A stretch of 64,000 bases of DNA from Bermanella sp047621325 (GTDB taxonomy: Bacteria > Pseudomonadota > Gammaproteobacteria > Pseudomonadales > Oceanobacteraceae). The stretch's first letter is position 1; each line of letters begins with the position of its first letter. The DNA lies in NCBI GenBank assembly GCA_047621325.1, contig JBLHLT010000013.1, positions 1 to 64,000 on the forward strand. Direction: 5' to 3'. Shown here in pieces: positions 34,205 through 43,600 of the stretch. Position numbers and translations under genes: made by a program. Below the pieces are notes generated by a model that saw nothing but the letters and a program-made list of their open reading frames with translations, had not been told where the DNA came from and searched no databases.

Positions 34205-35927
34205 GAAAATAAGCAAGGTTCGTGTTGGTGATGTCCTCATTGAAAAAGGCATTATTACCCATGAACAGCTAATGATGGCCTTAGATGAGCAAAAACGATC
34301 AGGGCGAAAGTTTGGTCGAACAGTGATCGATCTTGGTTTTGTTAATGAAGATACTTTGTTACTAGAGTTATCAGCACATTTTGCAATGCCCTTTATTGAT
34401 ATCTCTCGATTTCAATTTGATAGCAAGGTCACTCGTCGTCTACCTGAAAGTATTGCGCGACGTTATCGCGCCATAATTTTAATGGAAGAAGAAGAGCAAT
34501 ATTTTGTTGGCTTCATGGACCCTCTAGATATCTTGGCGGTAGATGAGGTCCAGCGTGCGTTAAAAAAGAAAATCATTCCTGCTTTTGTAAAAGAACATGA
34601 AGTCCTTAATGCGATTGATCGTATTTACCGTCGTACCGAGCAAATTGCCTCAATAGCGGGTGAGCTAGACGAAGAACTTGGACAAAGTGATTTAGATTTA
34701 GAGCGGTTATTGGCCGAGTCGGATGCCAGTGAAGCGCCGGTAGTGCGATTGCTGCAAAATATCTTTGAAGATGCGGTGCAGGTGAGCGCATCAGATATAC
34801 ACATTGAACCTGATGAAACAGTATTAAGAGTACGCTTGCGCATTGATGGTGAGCTACAAGAACAAGTTATGAAAGAGCGCCGTGTTGTGAGTGCGTTGGT
34901 GAGTCGCTTAAAAATTATGAGTGGCTTGGATATATCTGAAAAACGATTGCCCCAAGACGGACGATTTAATATTCGTATTTTAAATAGAAGCATCGATGTA
35001 CGCTTATCTACATTACCAACCCAATATGGCGAGGCAGTGGTGATGCGGTTGCTTGATCAAAGTCAGGGACTTTTGAATATAAATTCACTGGGGATGACAC
35101 CCGCAATTTTAAAGCGCTTTCGAACATTAATAACGCGTCCTCATGGCATGGTTTTGGTGACGGGACCAACAGGCAGTGGTAAAAGCACAACGCTTTATGC
35201 CGCATTAAATACCTTGAATGCCGAAAACAAAAAAATTATTACCGCTGAAGACCCAGTCGAATACCGATTGCCACGTATTAATCAGGTTCAAATTAATTCA
35301 AAAATTGGTTTAACCTTTTCTAAAATTTTGCGCACAGCGTTACGCCAAGACCCTGATATTATTCTTATAGGTGAAATGCGTGACACTGAAACGGCAGAAA
35401 TAGCGCTACGCGCGGCCATGACAGGTCATATGGTGTTGTCCACATTACATACCAATGACGCCATATCTACCGCTATGCGATTAATGGACATGGGTGCGGA
35501 TTCTTATTTGGTGGCATCCAGTTTACGTGCGGTGATTGGCCAACGGTTAATTCGAAAAATTTGCCACAATTGTAAGTCTCCTTATAAGTTATCGCCGCAA
35601 GAAAAAAGTTGGTTGATCGGTATAGGCAGTGATCCTGAAGTAAATACTTTTTATCAAGGTGAAGGTTGTCACCACTGTTCAAACACTGGCTATGTAGGCC
35701 GCACGGGGGTGTATGAGTTACTTGAATTTGATGATGGTATGTTAGATGCGCTCAGACGCAGTGATACCGCCATGTTTATTAAATTGGCTAAGGCCAGCGA
35801 TTTGTATTATCCGCTTTCGTCCTACGCACTGGCATTGGCAGTAGCGGGTAAAACCTCCATTAGTGAGGTGTTTAAAGTTTCGGCCAGTTTGGATGACAGT
35901 GCGTTATCCCTTGCGAGCTTGAGGTGA
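34197..35927 (+). CDS. mshE: MSHA pilus extension ATPase MshE
   Basis: A hexameric ATPase of the GspE/PilB family that powers pilus extension. 576 residues. The N-terminal MshEN domain has two copies of the c-di-GMP-binding pattern (RVGDVLIEKG..., residues 9-32, and KFGRTVIDLG..., about 38-61) separated by KRSGR. The C-terminal ATPase has Walker A GPTGSGKSTT (about 322), Asp box ITAEDPVEY, Walker B ILIGEMRD and a His box. A tetracysteine zinc site (CHNC ... CHHC, about 458-500) follows. The start lies inside mshN with AAGGGA upstream. Confidence 0.96.
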   Translation: MNKKISKVRVGDVLIEKGIITHEQLMMALDEQKRSGRKFGRTVIDLGFVNEDTLLLELSAHFAMPFIDISRFQFDSKVTRRLPESIARRYRAIILMEEEEQYFVGFMDPLDILAVDEVQRALKKKIIPAFVKEHEVLNAIDRIYRRTEQIASIAGELDEELGQSDLDLERLLAESDASEAPVVRLLQNIFEDAVQVSASDIHIEPDETVLRVRLRIDGELQEQVMKERRVVSALVSRLKIMSGLDISEKRLPQDGRFNIRILNRSIDVRLSTLPTQYGEAVVMRLLDQSQGLLNINSLGMTPAILKRFRTLITRPHGMVLVTGPTGSGKSTTLYAALNTLNAENKKIITAEDPVEYRLPRINQVQINSKIGLTFSKILRTALRQDPDIILIGEMRDTETAEIALRAAMTGHMVLSTLHTNDAISTAMRLMDMGADSYLVASSLRAVIGQRLIRKICHNCKSPYKLSPQEKSWLIGIGSDPEVNTFYQGEGCHHCSNTGYVGRTGVYELLEFDDGMLDALRRSDTAMFIKLAKASDLYYPLSSYALALAVAGKTSISEVFKVSASLDDSALSLASLR

Positions 35928-35932
35928 TGTAG

Positions 35933-37153
35933 ATGCCATTATTTGCGTATAAAGCGCGTGATAAACGTGGCAACTTACATAGCGGTGAGCAAGAAGCCAG
36001 TCATCGGACATCGGTGGCGGCTCGATTAATTGAAGATAGGCTAATCCCTGTTTCTATTGAAGAAGTTAAACCATCAATTAATTTTAATGAAATTTTAAAT
36101 CAGTACCTGCCTAAGAAATCGATTCCATTGGACGACATGGTTTTATTTTGTCGTCAGATGCATGCCTTAACCAAAAGCGGTATACCAATCATGCGTGCGG
36201 TTTATGGCTTGTCTGAAACCAGTAATAACCTTGCATTAAAAGAAGTATTGCAAGATGTAGGAAATGTGCTTAGTCGTGGTAATACGTTAAGTCAGGCTTT
36301 GCAGCAACATGAACATTATTTTTCTCCCATATTTATAAGCATGGTGCATGTGGGCGAAAGCACCGGTAATTTAGACCAAGCCTTTTCTCAATTGGTGAAT
36401 TATCTTGAAATGATTCGCGATACAAAAAAGAAAGTATCCAGTGCGCTACGTTACCCCGCGATGGTGATTAGCGCGATTATCATTGCGGTGATTGTGGTGA
36501 ACGTATTTGTGATTCCTAGTTTTGCAAAAGTGTTTGAAAAATTTGGGGGAGATCTTCCTTTTGCTACGAAAATATTATTAGGTACTTCGAATTTCTTTAT
36601 TGATTATTGGTGGATAATGCTGAGTATTATTACGGTGTTTATTATCGCCATCGTCCAGTATTTAAAAACAGACAATGGAGCGTTGAATTGGGATAGGTTA
36701 AAACTTAAATTACCGATCGTAGGTGGTTTATTAAACCGTATTTGTTTGTCACGTTTTACCCGCACATTTTCTATGTTATTTGCATCAGGCGTACCTATTT
36801 TACAGTCAATTGATGTGAGTGCTGAATCCATTGGTAATCTGCATATTGAAAAAAACGTACGAGAAATGCGCACGGGAATTGAGCGTGGCGATTCCCTTTC
36901 ACGAACGGCAAGCAGTTCAGGCATGTTTACCCCTTTGATTTTACAGATGATTGCCGTGGGCGAAGAAAGTGGTGCGCTGGATACGTTACTCAATGATGTG
37001 AGTGAATTTTATGATGAAGAAACCGATTTTCAAGTCGAAAGGCTAAGCGGAGCGATTGAGCCAATAATGCTGCTATTTATGGGTGCCATGATACTCGTAT
37101 TAGCCTTAGGGATTTTCTTACCGCTTTGGGATTTAAGTGCAGGTGCACGCTAA
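35933..37153 (+). CDS. mshG: MSHA pilus platform protein MshG
   Basis: A 406-residue inner-membrane platform protein of the GspF/PilC family. Two repeated T2SF domains (about 65-190 and 270-392) share motifs such as FCRQMHALTKSGIPIMRAV and FTRTFSMLFASGVPILQSI. There are three membrane helices (about 170-190, 220-242, 376-398). It couples MshE turnover to pilin insertion. It starts 5 bases after mshE, with GAGGTG upstream. Its TAA overlaps the next gene's ATG. Confidence 0.95.
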   Translation: MPLFAYKARDKRGNLHSGEQEASHRTSVAARLIEDRLIPVSIEEVKPSINFNEILNQYLPKKSIPLDDMVLFCRQMHALTKSGIPIMRAVYGLSETSNNLALKEVLQDVGNVLSRGNTLSQALQQHEHYFSPIFISMVHVGESTGNLDQAFSQLVNYLEMIRDTKKKVSSALRYPAMVISAIIIAVIVVNVFVIPSFAKVFEKFGGDLPFATKILLGTSNFFIDYWWIMLSIITVFIIAIVQYLKTDNGALNWDRLKLKLPIVGGLLNRICLSRFTRTFSMLFASGVPILQSIDVSAESIGNLHIEKNVREMRTGIERGDSLSRTASSSGMFTPLILQMIAVGEESGALDTLLNDVSEFYDEETDFQVERLSGAIEPIMLLFMGAMILVLALGIFLPLWDLSAGAR

Positions 37154-37692
37154 TGAATAATTTGCGCATAATAAACAAACCGGCAGTGGGTTTTACCCTT
37201 ATCGAGCTGGTCATGGTCATTGCCTTGATGGCAATTTTAGCGGTAGTGGCTTTGCCCAGAATGATGAATAACTATGATGAGGCTCATTACAGCAGTGTTG
37301 CCGCCACAGGAGGTGCCTTATCCAGCGCTGTATTTTTATTACGAAGCCAATGGGTTTCAAATGGGGCCAAAGGCGAAGTTGACGTGGTTAAAGGTTATGG
37401 CAGAGAGGATATTGCGACCACATCAATCGGCTGGCCCAGCGATGCGCAGCAAGGTACAAATTCAAGTCACAGTGCATTGTTAGTGGGTAATGCTGAGCGC
37501 TGTGTTCGGTTATGGGAGGCATTACTTTCGAGTAATGGATTAAAAGTATCAACCTCATCAACCGAAGATATCAGTTATGTGGCGTCGGTCACGGCACCGA
37601 CGGTTTGTACATATACATATCAGCAATATAATTTTAATAGCAAAATCGAATATGATTTAAGCAGTGGAACCGTACAAACGTTTTTGAAATAA
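37153..37692 (+). CDS. mshB: Minor pilin, MshB-like
   Basis: A 179-residue type IV pilin-like protein: leader MNNLRIINKPAVG before the cleavage motif GFTLIELVMVIALMAILAVVALP. It is cut by prepilin peptidase after Gly. The mature region has three Cys. By position (after mshG, before mshA) it corresponds to MshB. No separate mshF gene lies between mshG and this one, unlike Vibrio loci. The ATG overlaps the mshG stop (TAATG), which fixes the start; the longer frame is a read-through of mshG. Confidence 0.82.
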   Translation: MNNLRIINKPAVGFTLIELVMVIALMAILAVVALPRMMNNYDEAHYSSVAATGGALSSAVFLLRSQWVSNGAKGEVDVVKGYGREDIATTSIGWPSDAQQGTNSSHSALLVGNAERCVRLWEALLSSNGLKVSTSSTEDISYVASVTAPTVCTYTYQQYNFNSKIEYDLSSGTVQTFLK

Positions 37693-37765
37693 AAAATATC
37701 AACTACACTTAATTTTGAAATACGGGAAATAGGCAATAGCCTAAATTGATCAAACGGAGAGTAGT

Positions 37766-38296
37766 ATGAATCAAACCTCTAAACCAATTTGTCATGTAAA
37801 CCGTCAATCAGGTTTCACCTTGATTGAGTTAATTATGGTCATTGTTATCTTGGGTATATTAAGTGCGTTTGCGCTGCCTAAGTTTGCTGATTTTTCAGGC
37901 CAGGCTGAAAGCTCTAGTTTAGAAGGGGCGCGTGGCGCCATGCGATCCGCCTCGGCTATTTCTCATGCGGCGTGCCTTGCGGATGCGACGTGTAATGCCT
38001 CTGGTGCCACCTCATCGGTTTCCATTGAAGGCGCAGCGGTGGCAATGGTGTATGGCTACCCTTCCGTAGCGGGTATTCAAGTAGCCGCGAATTTAGATGG
38101 CTATACAATTGTAACGGGTGCTACTGCCGCGGATTTAATTATTGCGGTTGACGGTGACGGTACACCTTGTTTTACCTTTACAATTGCAACCAGCACCGGT
38201 TCGGGTTCAACTCAGGTGATAACGGCGCCTGTTATTGGTACGGCGGCCACCTATGCGGTTAATGGCGCTGGCGCTGCAGATGATACGTGTTCTTAA
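37766..38296 (+). CDS. mshA: Major pilin MshA
   Basis: The main pilus subunit. 176 residues: leader of about 16, then GFTLIELIMVIVILGILSAFALPKFADFSGQAE, the canonical MSHA-type N-terminal helix. The globular part is Ala/Ser/Gly-rich, with one Cys pair CLADATC and a C-terminal pair (one Cys in DGTPCFTF and one just before the end, DDTCS), typical of pilin disulfides. GGAGAG precedes the ATG. A 73-base gap separates it from mshB, the largest gap in the cluster, so an additional promoter here is plausible. Confidence 0.92.
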   Translation: MNQTSKPICHVNRQSGFTLIELIMVIVILGILSAFALPKFADFSGQAESSSLEGARGAMRSASAISHAACLADATCNASGATSSVSIEGAAVAMVYGYPSVAGIQVAANLDGYTIVTGATAADLIIAVDGDGTPCFTFTIATSTGSGSTQVITAPVIGTAATYAVNGAGAADDTCS

Positions 38297-38304
38297 AATA
38301 ACGT

Positions 38305-38817
38305 ATGAAACCAACAAAAGGCTTCACATTAATTGAGCTGATTGTTGTCATTGTATTGCTCTCCATTTTGGGCGCAGTGGGCATTGGTTTGTTCTCTGCG
38401 CCGTCTCAATATGCGGTGAAATTATCCGCTGATCAGTGGCTTTCTCAGTTTCGATTTGCACAGCGTTTAGCGTTTTTACGGCAAAGTGCGAGCCAACCTA
38501 TTTTATTAAGTATTGCGCAGTCCCCAAGCAATTGGAGCGGACAGATTAGCCAAGGTGGCGTGGCGTTAAATACGTTTAGTATCGATTTTGATTCCGTCAG
38601 TGTTCGCGCATCCGTCACCGATTTTACCAGCCCATGCAGTGCGTTACCGGCTGTGACCTTTCCGGTTAACTTTTATTTTGATGGCTATGGCAATGCGGTT
38701 AATGTCAGCCGAGTACAACTTAGCACTAATCAGCGATTGTGTTTCACTGCTAATAATACGGTGGATTTGTGCATTAGTCCGAGTGGATATGCTTATGAAG
38801 GATTGTGTTTGCCATAG
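38305..38817 (+). CDS. mshC: Minor pilin MshC
   Basis: A 170-residue pseudopilin: short leader MKPTKG, then FTLIELIVVIVLLSILGAVGIGLF. The mature part is GspH/MshC-like, with Gln/Ser-rich strands and four Cys late in the sequence. It begins 8 bases after mshA. Its last 23 bases are shared with mshD. Assigned by position and the pilin motif. Confidence 0.82.
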   Translation: MKPTKGFTLIELIVVIVLLSILGAVGIGLFSAPSQYAVKLSADQWLSQFRFAQRLAFLRQSASQPILLSIAQSPSNWSGQISQGGVALNTFSIDFDSVSVRASVTDFTSPCSALPAVTFPVNFYFDGYGNAVNVSRVQLSTNQRLCFTANNTVDLCISPSGYAYEGLCLP

Positions 38818-39325
38818 GGTTATAGCGTCAAAACAAGCAGGGGTGACGTTAATTGAATTAATTATCACCATTGTTGTGCTGGGTATTGCTCTGTCGGCGT
38901 TGGTGTCGGCGTTGAGTCAAGGTATTGCACAAAGCTCGGCGCCTATTTGGGAAGGCAAGGCATTGGAATTACAGCAAGCGTATTTAGATGAAATTCTAGG
39001 CATGAATTTCGATGATACGACGCCATCCGGTGGTGGTGAGGTATTAGCGGTTAATGCACCTTGTACATTATCGAATGAAGGTCAGACTCGTGCGCAATTT
39101 GATGATGTTGATGACTATCACAATGTCATTGATGCGCCGCCTGTTTTAATTGAGTCTGCAATCGACATGTCACAATACGCGCAATATCGTGCAAGTATTG
39201 TTGTTGCCTGTGCGGGCACTGAATTAGGGTTGTCTGAAAATCGATTAGCCAAAAGAATCGTGGTGACCATAACAGCCCCTGGCGGTGAAAATCGCAGTGT
39301 AGCTGTTTATAAAGGTAATTTTTAA
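38795..39325 (+). CDS. mshD: Minor pilin MshD
   Basis: A 176-residue pseudopilin: leader MKDCVCHRVIASKQAG, then VTLIELIITIVVLGIALSALV. The residue after Gly is Val instead of the usual Phe, still compatible with prepilin peptidase cleavage. The frame is open far upstream inside mshC; I chose the ATG at 38795, which gives a leader of usual length with a GAGTGG 8 bases before. Two Cys (APCTL and VVACAG) may bond. Identification is by position and motif. Confidence 0.82.
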   Translation: MKDCVCHRVIASKQAGVTLIELIITIVVLGIALSALVSALSQGIAQSSAPIWEGKALELQQAYLDEILGMNFDDTTPSGGGEVLAVNAPCTLSNEGQTRAQFDDVDDYHNVIDAPPVLIESAIDMSQYAQYRASIVVACAGTELGLSENRLAKRIVVTITAPGGENRSVAVYKGNF

Positions 39326-39335
39326 GGTGATGGTT

Positions 39336-40205
39336 ATGCATGAAAACACACCTTTATTAAATCAAAATACTCTTTTTTTAAAGCCGAGAAAGCCCTCTAA
39401 GTCGGCAGGGTTTACCTTGATTGAAATAATTATAGTGATTGTGATTTTATCGGTACTGTCGATTGGTAGTGTGCAATTTATTAGTTTCAGTGCGCACGGT
39501 TATGTGGATACGGCGAGGCGAAGCGCATTGGCCGCAAGTGCTGCCATTATTAATGAAAAAATGAGCCGACTGATCCGTGAGGCATTACCGGGCAGTGTGA
39601 GAGTCAGTAGTGACCAATCCTGTATTGAATTTATTCCGATTGTGGGCGCCACCAATTATATTAATGCACCTTTCACTTCTGCCAGCACGACAGTGACGGC
39701 GATCAATTTAGATAGCCTGCTCAGTACCAATGGTCGTCTGGCAATTTACCCGGTTGTGTCTGATATCAATGACCTGTACACGGTTTCGGGTACACAAGGT
39801 TTTATTAGTACACAAACAGTTAGTTCGGTGGTGGCAGGGGATGAAATAACATTTACCTTTAATGCAGGTGCTGTTTTTAAATTTGAAAAAAGTTCACCAC
39901 AAAAACGGTTATATATAGTTGAACAACCCAACGCGTTTTGTCAGGTTGGTTCGGCAATTTTTTATTATCGTAATTATGGTTTTGTTGGTGATATCAGTAA
40001 CCTCGCCGCTAGTCTGCCTATTTCTGTGCCCAATAGATTAATGATCAGTAATGACCTATTGGCAAGTTCGCTACGTTTTCGATATTTACCGTCGTCATTA
40101 CGGCGAAATGCACTGGTCGCATACGAATTACAGTTACAAGGTGATAGTGATTTAAGTGAAACAATGACTCTTAATCAAGAGGTGCAAATTAGAAATGTAC
40201 CTTAA
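39336..40205 (+). CDS. mshO: Minor pilin MshO
   Basis: A 289-residue pseudopilin: leader of about 26 residues ending KSAG, then FTLIEIIIVIVILSVLSIGSVQF. The large mature domain is typical of MshO (GspJ/PilW-like), with RRSALAASAAIINEKMSRLIREALPG. The ATG at 39336 has AAGGTG six bases upstream; an ATG two codons earlier would also fit. Its end overlaps the mshP start. Confidence 0.85.
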   Translation: MHENTPLLNQNTLFLKPRKPSKSAGFTLIEIIIVIVILSVLSIGSVQFISFSAHGYVDTARRSALAASAAIINEKMSRLIREALPGSVRVSSDQSCIEFIPIVGATNYINAPFTSASTTVTAINLDSLLSTNGRLAIYPVVSDINDLYTVSGTQGFISTQTVSSVVAGDEITFTFNAGAVFKFEKSSPQKRLYIVEQPNAFCQVGSAIFYYRNYGFVGDISNLAASLPISVPNRLMISNDLLASSLRFRYLPSSLRRNALVAYELQLQGDSDLSETMTLNQEVQIRNVP

Positions 40206-40638
40206 ATTTAACGGTAATTATGTAACTCAAAAAAAAATACGATCTTTTTCTTACCAAAAAGGATTAGGACTGCCGTCGGCTATTTTTTTAATTTTAGTGA
40301 TGATTTTAATGGTTGCGGCTATTAATCAAATTAATGAACATAGCGCCAGTGCTTATGGTCGTGAATGGCTGAGCATGCGTGCATTTTATGCCGCTGAAAG
40401 TGGCGCACAATTAGCAGCTGTGTATCAGTTAACGTCGGAGCCGAGTCCTGGTTGTAATGCCGGTTTTATTAGTGATTTGAATTTAACAGCAGTTGGTTTA
40501 AATTCGTGTCGTATAAATGTGGCGTGTGAAGAAAAAATAGTCAGTGCAAAATCGTATTACACCTTAACCAGTACGGGTGTTTGTGGTGTTGGTGCCGATG
40601 CTGCCACCCGAGTGGTGCAAATAAGGCTAGCGCCATGA
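40195..40638 (+). CDS. mshP: MSHA protein MshP (PilX-like)
   Basis: A 147-residue protein with one membrane helix (about 25-45, GLGLPSAIFLILVMILMVAAI). The following AFYAAESGAQLA is the PilX/MshP signature of minor pilin-like proteins. It lacks the full GFTLIE motif, as expected for this group. Four Cys lie in the mature part. It overlaps mshO by 11 bases, and its TGA overlaps the mshQ ATG. Confidence 0.85.
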   Translation: MYLKFNGNYVTQKKIRSFSYQKGLGLPSAIFLILVMILMVAAINQINEHSASAYGREWLSMRAFYAAESGAQLAAVYQLTSEPSPGCNAGFISDLNLTAVGLNSCRINVACEEKIVSAKSYYTLTSTGVCGVGADAATRVVQIRLAP

Positions 40639-43600
40639 GATTTATCTTATTTTTATTTTTTTTACTGACAGCTCATTATGTGTACGCTGATGTATTTCTT
40701 GATACCTTTTCAAGTGAAAGCTATAGCAATCAAGATGGCGATCAGCGGTGGGCGGGGGATTGGTTAGAAACCGGTGATGATGGTTTACCAACACCGCCAT
40801 TTTCAACGAATGTGGGTATCCTTGCAGGGCAATTAATATTAAGTGGCAGTAATAATAGTATTGAGCGCCGCTTAAATTTATCGAGCTATACACAAGCAAC
40901 ATTCACATTTGATTATGATGAAATTGGATTTGACAGTAATGGTGATCGTGTCGACATATACGCGACATCAGGTAGTTCATGGACACGTATCGGAAGATTG
41001 AGAGGTTCGAGCTTGGGCTCAGGTACGTTTACGTTTGATATTAGCGCCTATATTTCCAGTAATACGGGGATACGATTATCAACATCGGGAGGGCTTGGCG
41101 ATTCAGATTATTTATTTGTAGATAATGTAAAGGTAACGGCAACCCCTAATCAAATTTCGCAACATATTGCTATTGTGCATGATGCGAGTGGCGTGAGCTG
41201 TGTTGCTGAAAATATTACCTTTAGTTTGCATAATAGCGCTCACCAAGTTCTGACTGGATTTACGGGAACAGTGACGGTAGCTGCACGTATTGTATCAAGC
41301 GGTTTAACAGCAGGCTCTTGGGTTCTTGCAACGGGGTCAAATCCTAGCAGTTTTATAAATAATGGTAACGGTACATTTAGTTATACTTTAGTGGCCGCTG
41401 ATAATGGCAGCTTCACTATGAAATACAGTTATAAACAGCAGGGCGCGATTAATTTTGATGCATCTTCAGGCTCAATAAGAGAATCAGCAAGCGAAGATTC
41501 AAATTTAGTCATAGCGGCTACGTTTTTAAGTGAAGGTAATTTTAGGGATGAATTTACAGAAATAGGTAATAACTACAGGGACCGTTTTGATACCGCTAGT
41601 TATGGCAATAATGACGGGAATTTAACTTGGGCAACTAATTGGATTGAAACCGAGCGAATTACAGGAGGTAGCCCCACCACAGGAGACGTGCGTATTACCA
41701 ACGGTCGTCTTGAGTTGACAGGTAATAACACGGTGTATCCAAATTTTGTACAAAGCTCAGTTCAACGTGAAGTCAATCTATCCGGTGCGACAACCGCTAC
41801 CTTACGGTTTACCATGCGCAGTACTTCGGTTGAGTCAAATGATAGGGCTACGGTGTCGGTTTCTTCGAATGGTGGTGCGACGTGGACAATCATCGCAACC
41901 TATACAGATGACATCACCAGCTTTCAGCCATTCAGTTTTAATATCACGCCTTATATTTCAAGTAATACTCGAGTGCGTTTTCGTATTGAAGATGAAAGTG
42001 GCTCTACCTGTTGCTTTGGGCCAGCCGATGAAATCTTACAGGTAGAAGACATTCAGATATTAACGAATACATCGGGCAGTTATGACAATAATGACGGCAG
42101 CTTAGCATTCAGTGGTAACTGGATTGAGAGTGATGGCACCGGCCCAGATAATGGCCCAGTCAGTATTTATTACGATGCACTGTATTTGTATGGTAACAGC
42201 ACTTCGGTCACCAGTTTAAGTCGTGCCATGAATTTGTCTTCTTATGATGATGCGGTTCTTACCTTTGACTATCAATCAATAGGCGCTGTGGACCCTGAAG
42301 ACAAAGTCAGAGTCGAAGTCAATAACGGCTCAGGTTGGACGTTATTGCAAACTATTACGGGTAAAATTTCTGGTTCAAGTAGCCTTAACTTAAAAAACTA
42401 TATGGCTAGTAATACCCAGATAAGATTTGTAATCGATGACCCTGGCACGGGTGGTAATTGTTGCTACAACGCCAGTGATGAAGTATTTAAAATTGATAAC
42501 GTGAATATTGAAGTGTTTAAAATATCAAGTTGTAAAGGCGCGGATCATTTTTCAATACTGCACAGTGGCGCTGGGGTGAATTGCGAAGCCGAGGTGATCA
42601 CGTTAATCGCTAAAGATTCCGCAGGCAATCAAATTACAGATTATACCGGCACTATTAATTTATCGACATCGACTAATCATGGTGATTGGAGCTTTAATAC
42701 TGGTTCGGGCAGCTTTAATGCCACAGGCACTAATGCGGGTACCGCAGAGTATGTTTTCTCTTCTGCCGATAACGGACAAGCATCGTTTAACTATTTAAAT
42801 ACACATGTTGAGTCTCTGAGTATCAATGTATTAGACAACCAAGGAATTTCTGAAACCAGTAACGCAGCGACCGCAGCAGATGATCCTGCCATCACATTTG
42901 CCCGTTCTGGCTTTAAATTTATTTATGGTAGCGGTGCGGCGCCTGCTTCACAGGTGATTCCAGTGCAAACATCAGGGCGTAATTTAAACCAACTACTAGG
43001 TTATGACCCGCTTAAAATTAGGGCCATTACTACCGATGTTGATACGGGTGTGTGCACTGGCTTATTTACCGGTAATCAAACAATTCATCTCGCATTAGAA
43101 TGCACCAATCCTACAACGTGCCATTCCAATGCCTCGTCGCAATTTTCTATTAATGGCACGAATCTTAATAAGAATTCTCAAGGCAGTGTGACCAGTTATA
43201 CGCCTTTGACATTAAATTTCTCCAGCAACAGTACAGCAGACTTACCCAATAGTCTTTATACCGACGCAGGGCGTTTAACATTACACGCTCGTTTAGTGCA
43301 AGCGGGTGATCCTATAGTGGGTAATAGTAATCCAATCGAATTTACCCCTGCAGGATTTTGCACAACCACCACAGACCCTAATTACAGTTGCAGCGGGCCT
43401 GATTATTGGAATTGTGACAAATTTAAAAAGGCAGGTGAAAACTTTAATCTTACCGTGACAGCGCAGGGTTGGCGACAAAATGCCGATAGTGATTTTTGTG
43501 ATAATAATTACGTGTTGCCCAATTTTAATAGCCAAGTTAATTTAACACACAGCTTAATATCCCCCACGGGAGGTGACCCTGGTACTATTTCGTTAAGCAG

